Part shown: piece after piece, positions 27,222 through 36,001 of the stretch | How the letters are laid out: each line of letters opens with the position of its first letter | How positions within the stretch are numbered: position 1 is the stretch's first letter | Assembly: GCF_030519375.1 (NCBI RefSeq) | Contig: NZ_JAUMKB010000005.1 | Coordinates: 282,016-346,015 of the forward strand | Length of the DNA stretch: 64,000 nucleotides | Direction of reading: 5' to 3' | DNA from: Mucilaginibacter tolerans | GTDB taxonomy: Bacteria > Bacteroidota > Bacteroidia > Sphingobacteriales > Sphingobacteriaceae | The notes under the pieces: model-generated | Seen by the model: only the letters and a program-made list of their open reading frames with translations | What the model was told of the DNA's origin: nothing | Database searches by the model: none | Position numbers and translations under genes: made by a program

Positions 27222-28202
27222 CTACCACCTGTCAAGCCCCAGCAATTTTCTACCCAGCGGGCTCAATTCAGCCACCGGGTTTTTCTTTTCACGTTCCAGC
27301 GGGTCGCCGGGAAAAGCATAACCCTGCATGGCTTCACGGCTTTGCCAGCTGTTAATGCGCCATTGGCGTAACTCTTCGTTATCTTCCTGCGCAGGCATCA
27401 TGGCAATGTACTGTGCTATACGCACTTTATTGCCGCTGGTATTTGCACGTATGCCATGTGGCTCCAAACTATTGAATATCAGCAAATCACCTGCTTCCAG
27501 TTTCACTTTCACAATTTCAAATCCTGTGGTATCGGGTTTATAGTGATCTCGGTCGTCAGGTTGAGTCAGTTTCCAGGTATCATACGTACGGTATAATTCA
27601 GGGATACACTGAAAGCCCCCCATATTTTCATCAGTCTGATCTGCCAAAGCCAGTACGCCCTGCACATTTTGTGGCCTGGTTTCCGGGTCATAATCCCAAT
27701 GAATAAAGCCTTTATATTCAAAGCCCGGCCTTAACGGGAAGTTCAGGTTAGCGCGGTCGATGGTTACCCAAAGCTTGTCAGTACCCCAAACATCCGCAAA
27801 TGCATCATGCACTTTTGGGTATTGGCGGTTATCCCACATATATTGGTGGTTGTATATTTCAACCATGCCCGTATTGTTCAACTCTGTCATCTGCATTTGA
27901 GCGTTCGGGCGTTTGTACCAGGTTTCTATATCGTTGGGATCTTTATCTTCATATTTCCATAGGTAAGCGGCCAATCGTTCCGCTTGCTCTCTGGGCACAG
28001 CATTTTTTATGACAACATAACCGTTCTCGATCCAAAATTTCCAGTCGTCTTCGCTTAGCACACGCAACGGTTTGCCATTGCTGCGATCATTCAGTTTCAG
28101 TTGGCTTGATTTTGCGGTTGACGGGTTGCCTGGTATTTCTTTATGGGCATTTTCTGGGTTCATGGTTGGCGTCATGGTAGCAGCCATTGTCTTATTTTCC
28201 AT
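27222..28202 (-). CDS. Phytanoyl-CoA dioxygenase (PhyH) family Fe(II)/2-oxoglutarate enzyme
   Basis: About 326 residues from the ATG at 28202 (MENKTMAATMTP). A longer frame starts at 28247, but a good -7 promoter element at 28237-28230 would lie inside it, so the shorter start is chosen. Family features are ENGYVVIKNAVPREQAERL near the N-terminus, the metal-binding HWD pair in GFIHWDYDPETRP, and the distal His in SLEPHGIRANTSGNKVRIAQY, whose Arg should bind 2-oxoglutarate. These enzymes hydroxylate small molecules or lipids; the substrate cannot be inferred. It is divergent from an AraC regulator gene, a typical arrangement for a locally controlled catabolic gene. Cytoplasmic. Confidence 0.9.
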   Translation of the reverse strand: MENKTMAATMTPTMNPENAHKEIPGNPSTAKSSQLKLNDRSNGKPLRVLSEDDWKFWIENGYVVIKNAVPREQAERLAAYLWKYEDKDPNDIETWYKRPNAQMQMTELNNTGMVEIYNHQYMWDNRQYPKVHDAFADVWGTDKLWVTIDRANLNFPLRPGFEYKGFIHWDYDPETRPQNVQGVLALADQTDENMGGFQCIPELYRTYDTWKLTQPDDRDHYKPDTTGFEIVKVKLEAGDLLIFNSLEPHGIRANTSGNKVRIAQYIAMMPAQEDNEELRQWRINSWQSREAMQGYAFPGDPLEREKKNPVAELSPLGRKLLGLDRW

Positions 28203-28229
28203 TTTCTGTTTATCTCTTGGTTTACAAAT

Positions 28230-28237
28230 CAAAAGTA
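28230..28237 (-). promoter_or_regulatory. -7 promoter element of the PhyH gene
   Basis: Reads TACTTTTG on the minus strand, a full match to TAnnTTTG, 28 bases before the chosen ATG at 28202. The distance fits a transcript starting at about 28223. Confidence 0.5.
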
Positions 28238-28333
28238 GCGCGATCATAAAGGGCTTTTATCCTTTACAATAACCAATATTTGCTCTGTATTAACATAATT
28301 GATAATTTTATATTAAATAAACAGGCAATACAA

Positions 28334-29185
28334 ATGAATGAGATACAACTCGAGAAGGTTGAATTTGAACCAGGAAAATCGTTTAAGCTATTTTCGCCAC
28401 GTTTACGCAACACGTTTCTTTGGCATTACCATCCAGAAATCGAATTGGTTTATGTAGAGGCAGATGCCGGTATCAGGCACGTGGGCTCGCATATCTCGGG
28501 TTATACCCAAAGCGATCTTGTGTTCATCGGGAGTAATATTCCGCATCTTAATTTTGATTATCGCCTGCGCAGCGATTACCACCAGGTAGTGATACAATTG
28601 CGCGAAGATTTCCTGGGATCAGCCATCAGCCTGGCACCCGAATTTTCAACCATCCAACAGTTATTTAAAAAAGCTGCGTCAGGTGTTGCCTTTGGCGCCG
28701 ATACCAAGGCTTTAGTAGTAGATAGACTGAAGATGCTTCAACAACTTAACTCATTTCAGCAACTGATAGAGCTTATCGGGATATTCCAGGTTTTAGCCAA
28801 TGCCAAAGATTTTGAACTATTAAATGACGACGAGCTGAGCATCCAGTTCTTTTTGAAAGATAAGATCAGGATGGGCGCCATCTATGAATATATTGATGCT
28901 AATTACAACCGCAAACCTGATGTGAATATAGTAGCTGAGAAAGTGCATTTAACTACTCCTGCATTTTGCCGTTATTTCAAAAGGCAAACTAATATGACCT
29001 TTACCGATTTTGTCAATCAATATCGCATAGACATGGCCAAAAATCAGCTGATGCAGGACAAGAATATTACAGAAACATGCTATGCAGTGGGCTTTGAGAG
29101 CCTTTCGTACTTTAATAAGCTCTTTAACAGGATTGTAGGCCAAAACCCTTCAGATTTCAAAAAAAGCTGGATTTCAAGACATTAA
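28334..29185 (+). CDS. AraC-family transcriptional regulator
   Basis: About 283 residues from the ATG at 28334 (MNEIQLEKVEFEPGKSFKLF); an upstream in-frame start at 28280 is less likely, because it precedes the conserved beginning and lies in AT-rich promoter-like sequence. The N-terminal cupin-type sensor domain has FLWHYHPEIELVYVEAD and GSHISGYTQSDLVFIGSNIPH. The C-terminal AraC domain has two helix-turn-helix units (VNIVAEKVHLTTPAFCRYFK and NITETCYAVGFESLSYFNKLF). The cupin suggests binding of a sugar or other small ligand. It is divergent from the PhyH gene, which it probably controls. Confidence 0.93.
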   Translation: MNEIQLEKVEFEPGKSFKLFSPRLRNTFLWHYHPEIELVYVEADAGIRHVGSHISGYTQSDLVFIGSNIPHLNFDYRLRSDYHQVVIQLREDFLGSAISLAPEFSTIQQLFKKAASGVAFGADTKALVVDRLKMLQQLNSFQQLIELIGIFQVLANAKDFELLNDDELSIQFFLKDKIRMGAIYEYIDANYNRKPDVNIVAEKVHLTTPAFCRYFKRQTNMTFTDFVNQYRIDMAKNQLMQDKNITETCYAVGFESLSYFNKLFNRIVGQNPSDFKKSWISRH

Positions 29186-29228
29186 TAAAATTTATATAAC
29201 TCTTTTCAAATCAGCTGCGTATAAAACC

Positions 29229-29262
29229 TTGTCGGAAGCGAAATCACGCCTCCGGCAATTTT
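29229..29262 (+). terminator. Hairpin with T-run after the AraC gene
   Basis: TTGTCGGAAGCG (29229-29240) pairs with CGCCTCCGGCAA (29247-29258) with one G-T pair and one mismatch, six-base loop, followed by TTTT. It terminates the AraC transcript or forms a structure in the leader of the lipoprotein gene that begins at 29274. Confidence 0.6.
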
Positions 29263-29273
29263 AGTCAGCGAAA

Positions 29274-29876
29274 ATGAAAAAATTAATTTACCTCCTTGTT
29301 ATTGTATCAGTGGCCTGGACATCTTGTCAAAAAGATGTATCTGTTGCCCCTGAAGCAAATACACCAACCAGCACTACTGCTGTTACCCCAACCACAGGCT
29401 CATTAACGCCAGGCAATACGTCAGTTACTGATACTATTTTAAATGTTACAGGCTTCATAAAGCTTGAACTTAAAAAAGACACCGTTAATAAAACTAATAT
29501 CGTCATATACTTTACTCCTCAGGCAAAAGCGAGTTATGTACCCAGCGAGGATGCGATTTATTTCCAGGGCTTTGGTCAGGAAACCCTCACAAGCCTATCT
29601 AGCAATGGAGTAAAACTATCTGTAAATGAACTCCCTCTAAAACAACTGGGGGATTGCATTAAGTTATATGTTTATGGCAAATCAAGTGCCGTATACAAAT
29701 TAAGCTTAATTCAAAGCGATTCAATCCCCGCAAAATACCATGTATGGTTGTTGGATGGGTTAAAGAAGGATTCACTTGATTTATCAGTACATTGCGGTTA
29801 CAACTTCGATATTGCTACTTCTGATACCACTACTTTTGGAAGCAACCGGTTTCAGGTAAAAGTTCGTCCGCAATAA
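29274..29876 (+). CDS. Lipoprotein of unknown function
   Basis: A 200-residue protein with a lipoprotein signal (MKKLIYLLVIVSVAWTSC, lipidation Cys at residue 18) followed by a Thr/Pro/Ser-rich linker (residues 24-55) and a predicted mostly beta domain with no recognised family. The linker suggests that the domain is held away from the membrane. It has its own start just after a hairpin and ends before a bidirectional terminator, so it is probably monocistronic. Confidence 0.75.
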   Translation: MKKLIYLLVIVSVAWTSCQKDVSVAPEANTPTSTTAVTPTTGSLTPGNTSVTDTILNVTGFIKLELKKDTVNKTNIVIYFTPQAKASYVPSEDAIYFQGFGQETLTSLSSNGVKLSVNELPLKQLGDCIKLYVYGKSSAVYKLSLIQSDSIPAKYHVWLLDGLKKDSLDLSVHCGYNFDIATSDTTTFGSNRFQVKVRPQ

Positions 29877-29901
29877 ACAAGTACAATTTTAATTAAACAT
29901 A

Positions 29902-29934
29902 AAAAAGGCCGTGTTAACACTTCACGGTCTTTTT
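29902..29934. terminator. Bidirectional terminator between converging genes
   Basis: AAAAAGGCCGTG (29902-29913) pairs with CACGGTCTTTTT (29923-29934) with one G-T pair. The stop codon of the minus-strand AlkD-like gene (29914-29916) lies in the loop. A-run and T-run flank the stem, so both converging transcripts can end here. Confidence 0.85.
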
Positions 29935-30621
29935 CTTTTTACCGATCGCATTTTTATTCTTTGCTTTCAAAATATACTCAGCAGCATCCGGCACTTTACA
30001 GGATGTTCCCTCCTTCTCTACCATTACAGCACCGATATTTTTTGCTGTCGCAATAGCTTCTTCTGACAATTCAGCAACATACGTTCCTACAGCGATCAAA
30101 AATCCATTCATGGTTGACCGTACCCGGTTTGCAGACGAATGAATGGTTTTAGCCACTCTCGCCAAAAGGCGTCTTAATTCGGATATATCCAATTGATTAT
30201 CGGGCTTAAATGACACCAGGTTACTTAATGTCGACCATCCCGCTGCGGCAATGTATTCCTCGGGTGAATCGATCCATTCCAAAGCCAGTTCAAAACCGTG
30301 TTTATTGCCGGTAGCCACCCAGGGCACTGTATATTCACTTATATTGTTTGAGACAGCCTGGGTAGCCCAGGTCTGCAAGTCAGATTTGGTCATTTTATCA
30401 TCGTCAGCAATAAGGCCGGCCAGGTACATAGCATCGGCATTACCGGTTGCGTACAGATCTTTGGCTAACTGGTAATCCATCTTCACTTTTTTCTGTATTG
30501 GCTTCATGTACTCTATTTTTACCCCGAAAAAAGGTTCTTTCACGCCATGTTTCAGTAATATTTTTTTGATGCTGTCGCTGCCATGAGCTTTCAAGTCATC
30601 CATTATTTCCTGTACTGTCAT
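29914..30621 (-). CDS. AlkD-like DNA alkylation repair protein
   Basis: About 235 residues from the ATG at 30621 (MTVQEIMDDLKAHGSDSIKK); a start at 30645 adds eight residues without family support. The all-helical HEAT-like repeat pattern, YQLAKDLYATGNADAMYLAGLIAD and TQAVSNNISEYTVPWVATGN and HGFELALEWIDSPEEYIAAAGW match the DNA alkylation repair (AlkD/AlkC) family. AlkD removes bulky or positively charged alkylated bases without base flipping. The last residues KKKKTVKC are basic and may contact DNA. Gene is monocistronic and ends in the terminator loop. Confidence 0.87.
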   Translation of the reverse strand: MTVQEIMDDLKAHGSDSIKKILLKHGVKEPFFGVKIEYMKPIQKKVKMDYQLAKDLYATGNADAMYLAGLIADDDKMTKSDLQTWATQAVSNNISEYTVPWVATGNKHGFELALEWIDSPEEYIAAAGWSTLSNLVSFKPDNQLDISELRRLLARVAKTIHSSANRVRSTMNGFLIAVGTYVAELSEEAIATAKNIGAVMVEKEGTSCKVPDAAEYILKAKNKNAIGKKKKTVKC

Positions 30622-30736
30622 ATACTTGATGTGATGAAGTGTCACGTAAATTTAGAAAAACACAATCCAAAATTCTTATTAGCTTAAATATTAAATCAGG
30701 TCTTTTATTTATCTTAGTCAAGGCTAATCCAACCTG

Positions 30737-33169
30737 ATGAAACTCTTTAAAGCCTTATTTTCCATAGCTATTACAGTATTATTGATCTGGGCATTGCAAA
30801 CAAAATTTGGCGATGTGCCTCCAGTTGGTGAATTTCTGAACCCGGTTTCCGGTTTCTGGCAAAATGCCGAAAGCAAAAACCTCAAGTCCGAAGAAAATCT
30901 GCACCTGGTGGGCTTGCAGGGGAAAGTAACCATCCGTTTCGACGAACACAGGATACCGCACATCTTTGCGGAGAACGATCATGATCTGTATTATGCCCAA
31001 GGTTATCTTACGGCGCGCGACCGTCTCTGGCAAATGGATATTCAAACCCGTAGCGCAGCAGGCCGCCTTTCTGAAATTGCAGGACCGAAGGCTCTTGATG
31101 TTGATCGTTATCACCGCCACATGGGTATGACCTATGGTGCCGAAAACACCTTAAAAGGCATAATGAAAGATCCGGTAATGAAAGGCGTGATAGATGCATA
31201 CACCGAGGGTGTGAACAGTTATATCCACCATCTCAACAAACGCGATTATCCAATTGAGTTTAAACTCCTCGGTTATGCACCTGAGGAATGGAAGCCTATC
31301 AATTGTGCTTACCTGCTCAAACTCATGTCGGAGACACTGGCAGGTGGTTCAGACCAGTTTGCGATGACTAATGATCTAAAACGGTTTGGCGCAAAGGATG
31401 TAAACGATCTGTTTCCCGATTACCCGTTTCATGAAGATCCGATCATACCTGTTGGTACGCAATGGAACTTTAAGCCTTTGCCTGTTCCAAAGCCATCCAA
31501 AGATTTTATCGCTTTGATGACTGACACTATTAAACCCAAAGAACGCGTACCTGGCATCGGCAGCAATAACTGGGCAATCGCGGGCAATAAATCGGCTTCC
31601 GGTTATCCGATACTTGCTAACGACCCGCATTTGAATTTAACGTTCCCGTCCATCTGGTACCAATTGCAGATGACATCTCCTACCGTAAATGTTTATGGCG
31701 TTTCGTTGCCCGGCGCACCTTGCATTGTAATTGGTTATAACCAAAAGATCAGCTGGGGTGTAACTAATGTAGACGCTGCCGTACTGGACTGGTACCAGAT
31801 AAAATTTAAGGACAACAGTAAAAATGAATACTGGTATAACAATAGGTGGAATAAAACCAGTAAGCGTGTTGAAGTGATTAATATAAGAGGGCAACAACCT
31901 ATCTATGATACAGTAATTTACACGCACCATGGCCCGGTGGTATATGATAATGTTTCGCAGAAACCGAAAGACGCTCATAACAATATTCCGGTTGGCGATG
32001 CCTTACGCTGGATAGCTCATGACGAGTCAAATGAGTTTCTGACCTTTTATCTGCTCAACCGTGGGAAAAATTATGACGATTACCGCAAAGCATTGACTTA
32101 TTATACTGCCCCCGCGCAGAACTTCATTTTTGCAAGCAATGATAAAGACATTGCCATCACCCCCAACGGCAAAATGCCGCTTAAATATAAAGACCAGGGT
32201 AAATTCATTATGGACGGCAGCGACCCGGCAAACGACTGGCAAGGTTGGATACCATACGACCAAAACCCGACAGTAAAAAACCCACCCAGGGGCTTTGTTA
32301 GTTCAGCAAACCAGTCTTCAACTGATCAGACTTATCCCTACTATATCAACTGGCGCTTTGAGCTTTATGACCGGGGCAAACGCATCAACGACAGGTTGAA
32401 GGCAATGCAAAACGCCACAATTGATAGTATACGTTTGATGCAGATGGACAATTACAGCATGCGTGCACAGGATATATTACCTACCATGCTTCGTTATATC
32501 GATACCTCAAAACTGCATGCTAATCAGCTTAAAGTCTTTCAAATAGTAAAAAAATGGGACAAACACTTTGCTGCTAACTCAATAGGCGCTTCCATTTTTA
32601 ATGCCTGGTGGTTAAAACTTAACGATGTGATTTGGGACGAATTTAGAGATGATAAAATGTTGCTGAATGTACCGTCATTTGACCGGACTGAAAAACTGTT
32701 GCTGACCGAGCCAAACTCTAAATGGTTCGATATAAAAAGCACTCCTGTTAAAGAAACCTGTGCGGACGTTGCAATGCAATCTTTTGTTGCAATAGCAGAT
32801 CAACTTCTGAAAAGTTATGGTGAGCCTGGCGAAAAATGGCAATGGGGTAATGTAAAGGATACGCATATAAATCATCTGGCAAATTTACCCGGATTTGGAA
32901 CGGGCCATTTTTATGCAAGTGGCACTGGCGCAGTGATCAATGCTTTGCGAGGGGGCAATGGCCCGTCCTGGCGCATGGTGGTACAGATGGGTCCCCAGGT
33001 AAAAGGGTTTGGCGTATTTCCGGGCGGGGAGTCGGGAAACCCGGGCAGCTTTTATTATGAAGATATGTTCACGACCTGGAGGGACGGCAAACTAAATGAA
33101 TTGTTGTTTTTACAGTCTGCGGATGAACAATCAGACAGGATAAAATCAACCTTGATATTGAACAAATAA
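30737..33169 (+). CDS. Penicillin acylase family protein (Ntn hydrolase)
   Basis: An 810-residue exported or membrane-anchored precursor: a hydrophobic N-terminal helix (about residues 5-20) is followed by the small-subunit region (residues ~60-250, with ENDHDLYYAQGYLTARDRLWQMD). The self-cleavage site is GIGSNNWAIAG, with Ser276 as the nucleophile exposed after processing. The large subunit contains SGYPILANDPHLNLTFPS and, near the C-terminus, RMVVQMG and FPGGESGNPGS, the usual family motifs. Relatives hydrolyse penicillins, acyl-homoserine lactones or other N-acyl amides in the periplasm. Substrate unknown. A small membrane protein gene follows 16 bases downstream. Confidence 0.93.
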   Translation: MKLFKALFSIAITVLLIWALQTKFGDVPPVGEFLNPVSGFWQNAESKNLKSEENLHLVGLQGKVTIRFDEHRIPHIFAENDHDLYYAQGYLTARDRLWQMDIQTRSAAGRLSEIAGPKALDVDRYHRHMGMTYGAENTLKGIMKDPVMKGVIDAYTEGVNSYIHHLNKRDYPIEFKLLGYAPEEWKPINCAYLLKLMSETLAGGSDQFAMTNDLKRFGAKDVNDLFPDYPFHEDPIIPVGTQWNFKPLPVPKPSKDFIALMTDTIKPKERVPGIGSNNWAIAGNKSASGYPILANDPHLNLTFPSIWYQLQMTSPTVNVYGVSLPGAPCIVIGYNQKISWGVTNVDAAVLDWYQIKFKDNSKNEYWYNNRWNKTSKRVEVINIRGQQPIYDTVIYTHHGPVVYDNVSQKPKDAHNNIPVGDALRWIAHDESNEFLTFYLLNRGKNYDDYRKALTYYTAPAQNFIFASNDKDIAITPNGKMPLKYKDQGKFIMDGSDPANDWQGWIPYDQNPTVKNPPRGFVSSANQSSTDQTYPYYINWRFELYDRGKRINDRLKAMQNATIDSIRLMQMDNYSMRAQDILPTMLRYIDTSKLHANQLKVFQIVKKWDKHFAANSIGASIFNAWWLKLNDVIWDEFRDDKMLLNVPSFDRTEKLLLTEPNSKWFDIKSTPVKETCADVAMQSFVAIADQLLKSYGEPGEKWQWGNVKDTHINHLANLPGFGTGHFYASGTGAVINALRGGNGPSWRMVVQMGPQVKGFGVFPGGESGNPGSFYYEDMFTTWRDGKLNELLFLQSADEQSDRIKSTLILNK

Positions 33170-33185
33170 ATTAAGTACAGGCTAT

Positions 33186-33539
33186 ATGTTATTCCTCATC
33201 ATCCTCATACTATCCTTCATTAGCAGTTACCTATTGCCCTGGTGGGCGGCTGCCTTGATTGCATTTTTGGCTGCACTGTTCATCGGCAAAACCTCAGGTA
33301 AAGCCTTTTGGTCAGGTTTTGGGGCAATATTCATTTTGTGGGTGATACTCGCTCTTATAAAGAGCATCCCAAATGATAATATACTTGCCAGTCGCGTGAT
33401 CCAGCTATTCCCTTTACCTCATCAGTGGGTGTTACTGTTACTGATCACCGCCCTTATTGGCGGATTGGTCGGTGGTATGGCTGCCTTATCAGGAATTTTG
33501 ACTAAAAAAGCTATTTTTAAAGTAAAAAGCCCGGCATAA
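33186..33539 (+). CDS. Membrane protein of unknown function, linked to the acylase gene
   Basis: A 117-residue protein with about four hydrophobic helices (residues 1-20, 22-52, 72-92 with HQWVLLLLITALIGGLVGG). No family recognised. It lies 16 bases after the acylase stop and before a hairpin, so it is probably co-transcribed with the acylase. Its stop codon lies in the loop of the following hairpin. Confidence 0.7.
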   Translation: MLFLIILILSFISSYLLPWWAAALIAFLAALFIGKTSGKAFWSGFGAIFILWVILALIKSIPNDNILASRVIQLFPLPHQWVLLLLITALIGGLVGGMAALSGILTKKAIFKVKSPA

Positions 33540-33546
33540 CCGGGCT
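33528..33546. terminator. Hairpin at the end of the acylase operon
   Basis: AGCCCGG (33528-33534) pairs perfectly with CCGGGCT (33540-33546) around CATAA, which contains the stop codon of the membrane protein gene. An A-run precedes it on the plus strand, giving a T-run for the converging SYLF transcript. Confidence 0.7.
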
Positions 33547-33568
33547 CCCTTCTCGTTAAATTTGGTTT

Positions 33569-34246
33569 TTATAAACTAGCGAGTGTTTCCTTCAAATGCT
33601 TCACAGCAATAGTGTTGCTCCTGGTAGTTTCAAAGATATCATGCGCACTCATGCCTTCGCCATAGTAGTTATGGTTGGCGTCTTTATCAATAGACAAGCT
33701 TGTACCATTGATGGTAATACCAGCAAATAATCCGCGGCTGCGCGAATAAGAATAAACTTCTGCCTCAAACTTATAATCGGTGTTGGCTGACGCTGAACGA
33801 CCGACCGGGCCTGCAGAAGCAGCCAGATCGCCACCAATAGTGACATCGCCATTCTTAACTTTGGTCAATGCGCCTTTATGTTTAAAAACCATTACCAGGT
33901 CAACAGATTGAACACCAATCTGAGCACCGATGCTACCGCCTGTTATAGTAACAAACACAGGATCGCTCCATCTACCATCGGGCATTTTTACAATGGCTAT
34001 ACCTTTACCGCGCCTGGCACCAACAATTAAACCTGCATTAATAGTTTTGGGGATAATTACAACCCCTTCATATTGTGATATTAATTTATGAGGGATACCC
34101 TCTTTCATAGCACCAAAATCCTTCAGGACATTGGATGCGCTGTGTAATCGTTCTGTTTCCTTATCACCATCTACTGATATTGCGGAGGTCATTACAATAA
34201 TGAAGCTTAGCAAAACAGGAACAATTAAAAAATTTAACTTTTTCAT
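33569..34246 (-). CDS. SYLF-domain lipid-binding protein
   Basis: A 225-residue exported protein with a signal peptide (FLIVPVLLSFIIVMTSAIS) and a SYLF/Ysc84 domain. Diagnostic segments are LISQYEGVVIIPKTINAG, VGARRGKGIAIVK, WSDPVFVTITGGSIGAQIGVQSVDLVMVF, and the C-terminal YSRSRGLFAGITINGTSLSID. In eukaryotic relatives the domain binds phosphoinositides; in bacteria it is thought to bind lipids at the envelope. It is a single gene converging with the acylase operon. Confidence 0.92.
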   Translation of the reverse strand: MKKLNFLIVPVLLSFIIVMTSAISVDGDKETERLHSASNVLKDFGAMKEGIPHKLISQYEGVVIIPKTINAGLIVGARRGKGIAIVKMPDGRWSDPVFVTITGGSIGAQIGVQSVDLVMVFKHKGALTKVKNGDVTIGGDLAASAGPVGRSASANTDYKFEAEVYSYSRSRGLFAGITINGTSLSIDKDANHNYYGEGMSAHDIFETTRSNTIAVKHLKETLASL

Positions 34247-34327
34247 AGGTGTGATTATTTAATAGTATTATAATATTATCAAACCTTGAAAAACAGCTTC
34301 TTGTTTCACTTAGCCCCCAGCCATCAA

Positions 34328-34807
34328 TCAGATAGGTTCAATTTTGCAGATAAAACAGCAAGCCTGCGAGTTGCGTGCATGCAAATAGGCCACGTCAGGA
34401 TTGGTATTAAATATATCAGTTATCATTTCGTCAACATCAGCATCGCCAACCATCCTGGTTAATACCATCATTTGCTGGCTGCTATAGCCTATTAATGTAA
34501 GCGGGAAGCTCTTGCGGTTAGCTTTGATTTCGGGCGGGAAACGATAAATATCCGAGTATTCCTCTACATCATCGGCATTAATAAACACAGGCCCAGGTTG
34601 ATTGTAGACGTTGTCTACCTCAAACGGTGTGTGCATAAATAACAAACGTCTGTCTACGCCTTTCTCAAATGGTTTTAATGATACACGGCATGGCCCGGCG
34701 CCTGTTGCTGTTTGTTCGATCACTTCATGGTCAAAATCGTCTTTCCGTGTTTCACGAATGTGCTGCACATAGTTTTTCGATAGCGGTACAATTTTAAAAT
34801 TGCTCAT
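34328..34807 (-). CDS. DUF1203 family protein
   Basis: A 159-residue cytoplasmic protein. The segments AGPCRVSLKPFEKGVDRRLLFMHTPF, GPVFINADDVEEY and NPDVAYLHARNSQACCFICKI match the DUF1203 family, a conserved small protein of unknown function found in many bacteria. Length is normal. It is divergent from the LuxE-like gene, with a large inverted repeat between. Confidence 0.88.
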   Translation of the reverse strand: MSNFKIVPLSKNYVQHIRETRKDDFDHEVIEQTATGAGPCRVSLKPFEKGVDRRLLFMHTPFEVDNVYNQPGPVFINADDVEEYSDIYRFPPEIKANRKSFPLTLIGYSSQQMMVLTRMVGDADVDEMITDIFNTNPDVAYLHARNSQACCFICKIEPI

Positions 34808-34877
34808 AATATTTATGTTTTGATACCCAAAGTTCCCGCTATCAGCACGCTTTTAAAACCCGGAACTTGCGGACTTG

Positions 34878-34953
34878 ATGTGCGGATGTGCAGACGAGAA
34901 AATGCTTTTGTCTTCAATAATCTACACATTCTCGCATCTGCACATCTGCACAT
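34878..34953. repeat. Inverted repeat with about 27-base arms in a divergent promoter region
   Basis: The left arm (34878-34904, beginning ATGTGCGGATGTGCAG) and the right arm (34927-34953, ending CTGCACATCTGCACAT) are inverted copies with a few mismatches around a 22-base spacer. It lies just before the promoter element at 34959. Possible roles are an operator or an interspersed repeat element. A false in-frame extension of the LuxE-like gene runs through it. Confidence 0.75.
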
Positions 34954-34958
34954 TCCCC

Positions 34959-34966
34959 TATCTTTG
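34959..34966 (+). promoter_or_regulatory. -7 promoter element of the LuxE-like gene
   Basis: TATCTTTG matches TAnnTTTG exactly and lies only four bases before the ATG at 34971, so the transcript would start at or next to the start codon (leaderless or nearly so). Confidence 0.6.
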
Positions 34967-34970
34967 CACG

Positions 34971-35957
34971 ATGACAGCCCCGGATAAGCAGCAAATATTT
35001 TCAATTAGCAACGAACAACAATTTGCAGAATGCGCCTTGCAGGTATTCCGTTTTCAGGCACAGCGCTGCGAAGTTTACCGGGAATTTATCACCAATCTGA
35101 AGGTGGATATTGACTCGGTTGATAATATTGAAAAGATCCCTTTCCTGCCTATCAGCTTTTTTAAATCGCATGGGGTAGTAAGCAGCGGGGATAAGGTTCA
35201 GGTTACCTTTACCAGTTCAGGGACCACGGGTATGATCAATAGCCGGCATCTGGTGACCGACGTGAGCTGGTACGAAGAAAGTTTCCGCCGTGCATTCGAT
35301 CAGTTTTACGGCGATATTCGGGATTACTGTATTCTGGCGTTATTACCTTCCTATCTGGAACGTGAGGGATCATCGCTGATCTATATGGCTGAGGATTTGG
35401 TAAAAAGATCACAAAACCCGGATAGTGGCTTTTATCTATACAATCATCATGACCTTTTCGCCCAATTAGAAAAACAGCAGAAGTCAAAAAAACCTACCTT
35501 ATTGATCGGTGTTACCTTTGCGTTACTCGATTTTGCAGAACAGAGCCCGATTGATTTCCCAGAACTGATCGTAATGGAAACCGGTGGTATGAAAGGACGC
35601 CGTAAGGAAATGATCCGCGAGGAATTGCATCAAACACTTTGCAAAGGCTTTGGCGTCAGTGGCATCCATTCCGAATATGGGATGACGGAGTTATTATCCC
35701 AGGGTTATTCTAACGGTAACGGCATATTTAATTGTCCGCCTTGGATGAGGGTTATTACCCGCGATACGAACGACCCGATAACTATACTGGATAATGAAAA
35801 AACCGGCGGCATCAATGTGATTGACCTGGCTAATATCAATTCCTGCTCTTTTATTGCTACGCAGGATCTTGGAAAGGTTTACAAAGACGGATCATTTCAG
35901 GTCCTGGGTCGTTTTGACAATTCTGATATAAGAGGCTGCAATCTTCTCATCGCATAA
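34971..35957 (+). CDS. LuxE-like acyl-protein ligase
   Basis: About 328 residues from the ATG at 34971 (MTAPDKQQIFSISNEQQFAE). The frame extends upstream to 34875, but that part covers the inverted repeat and the promoter. The AMP-binding motif FTSSGTTGMINSRH, then FYLYNHHDLFAQLE, MKGRRKEMIREELH and SEYGMTELLSQGYS match acyl-protein synthetase/LuxE. Such enzymes activate fatty acids as adenylates and transfer them to a protein or to a LuxC-like reductase. No reductase gene is adjacent. In Bacteroidota this gene often stands alone with unknown partner. Confidence 0.88.
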   Translation: MTAPDKQQIFSISNEQQFAECALQVFRFQAQRCEVYREFITNLKVDIDSVDNIEKIPFLPISFFKSHGVVSSGDKVQVTFTSSGTTGMINSRHLVTDVSWYEESFRRAFDQFYGDIRDYCILALLPSYLEREGSSLIYMAEDLVKRSQNPDSGFYLYNHHDLFAQLEKQQKSKKPTLLIGVTFALLDFAEQSPIDFPELIVMETGGMKGRRKEMIREELHQTLCKGFGVSGIHSEYGMTELLSQGYSNGNGIFNCPPWMRVITRDTNDPITILDNEKTGGINVIDLANINSCSFIATQDLGKVYKDGSFQVLGRFDNSDIRGCNLLIA

Positions 35958-36001
35958 GGGTGATAATAATTTGAAACAATTCGCGCTTATATAAACTTAA
36001 C

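Noticed and set aside
34875..34970. Upstream extension of the LuxE-like protein by 32 residues
   Set aside because: The extra codons come from the inverted repeat and the promoter; the family start matches the ATG at 34971.
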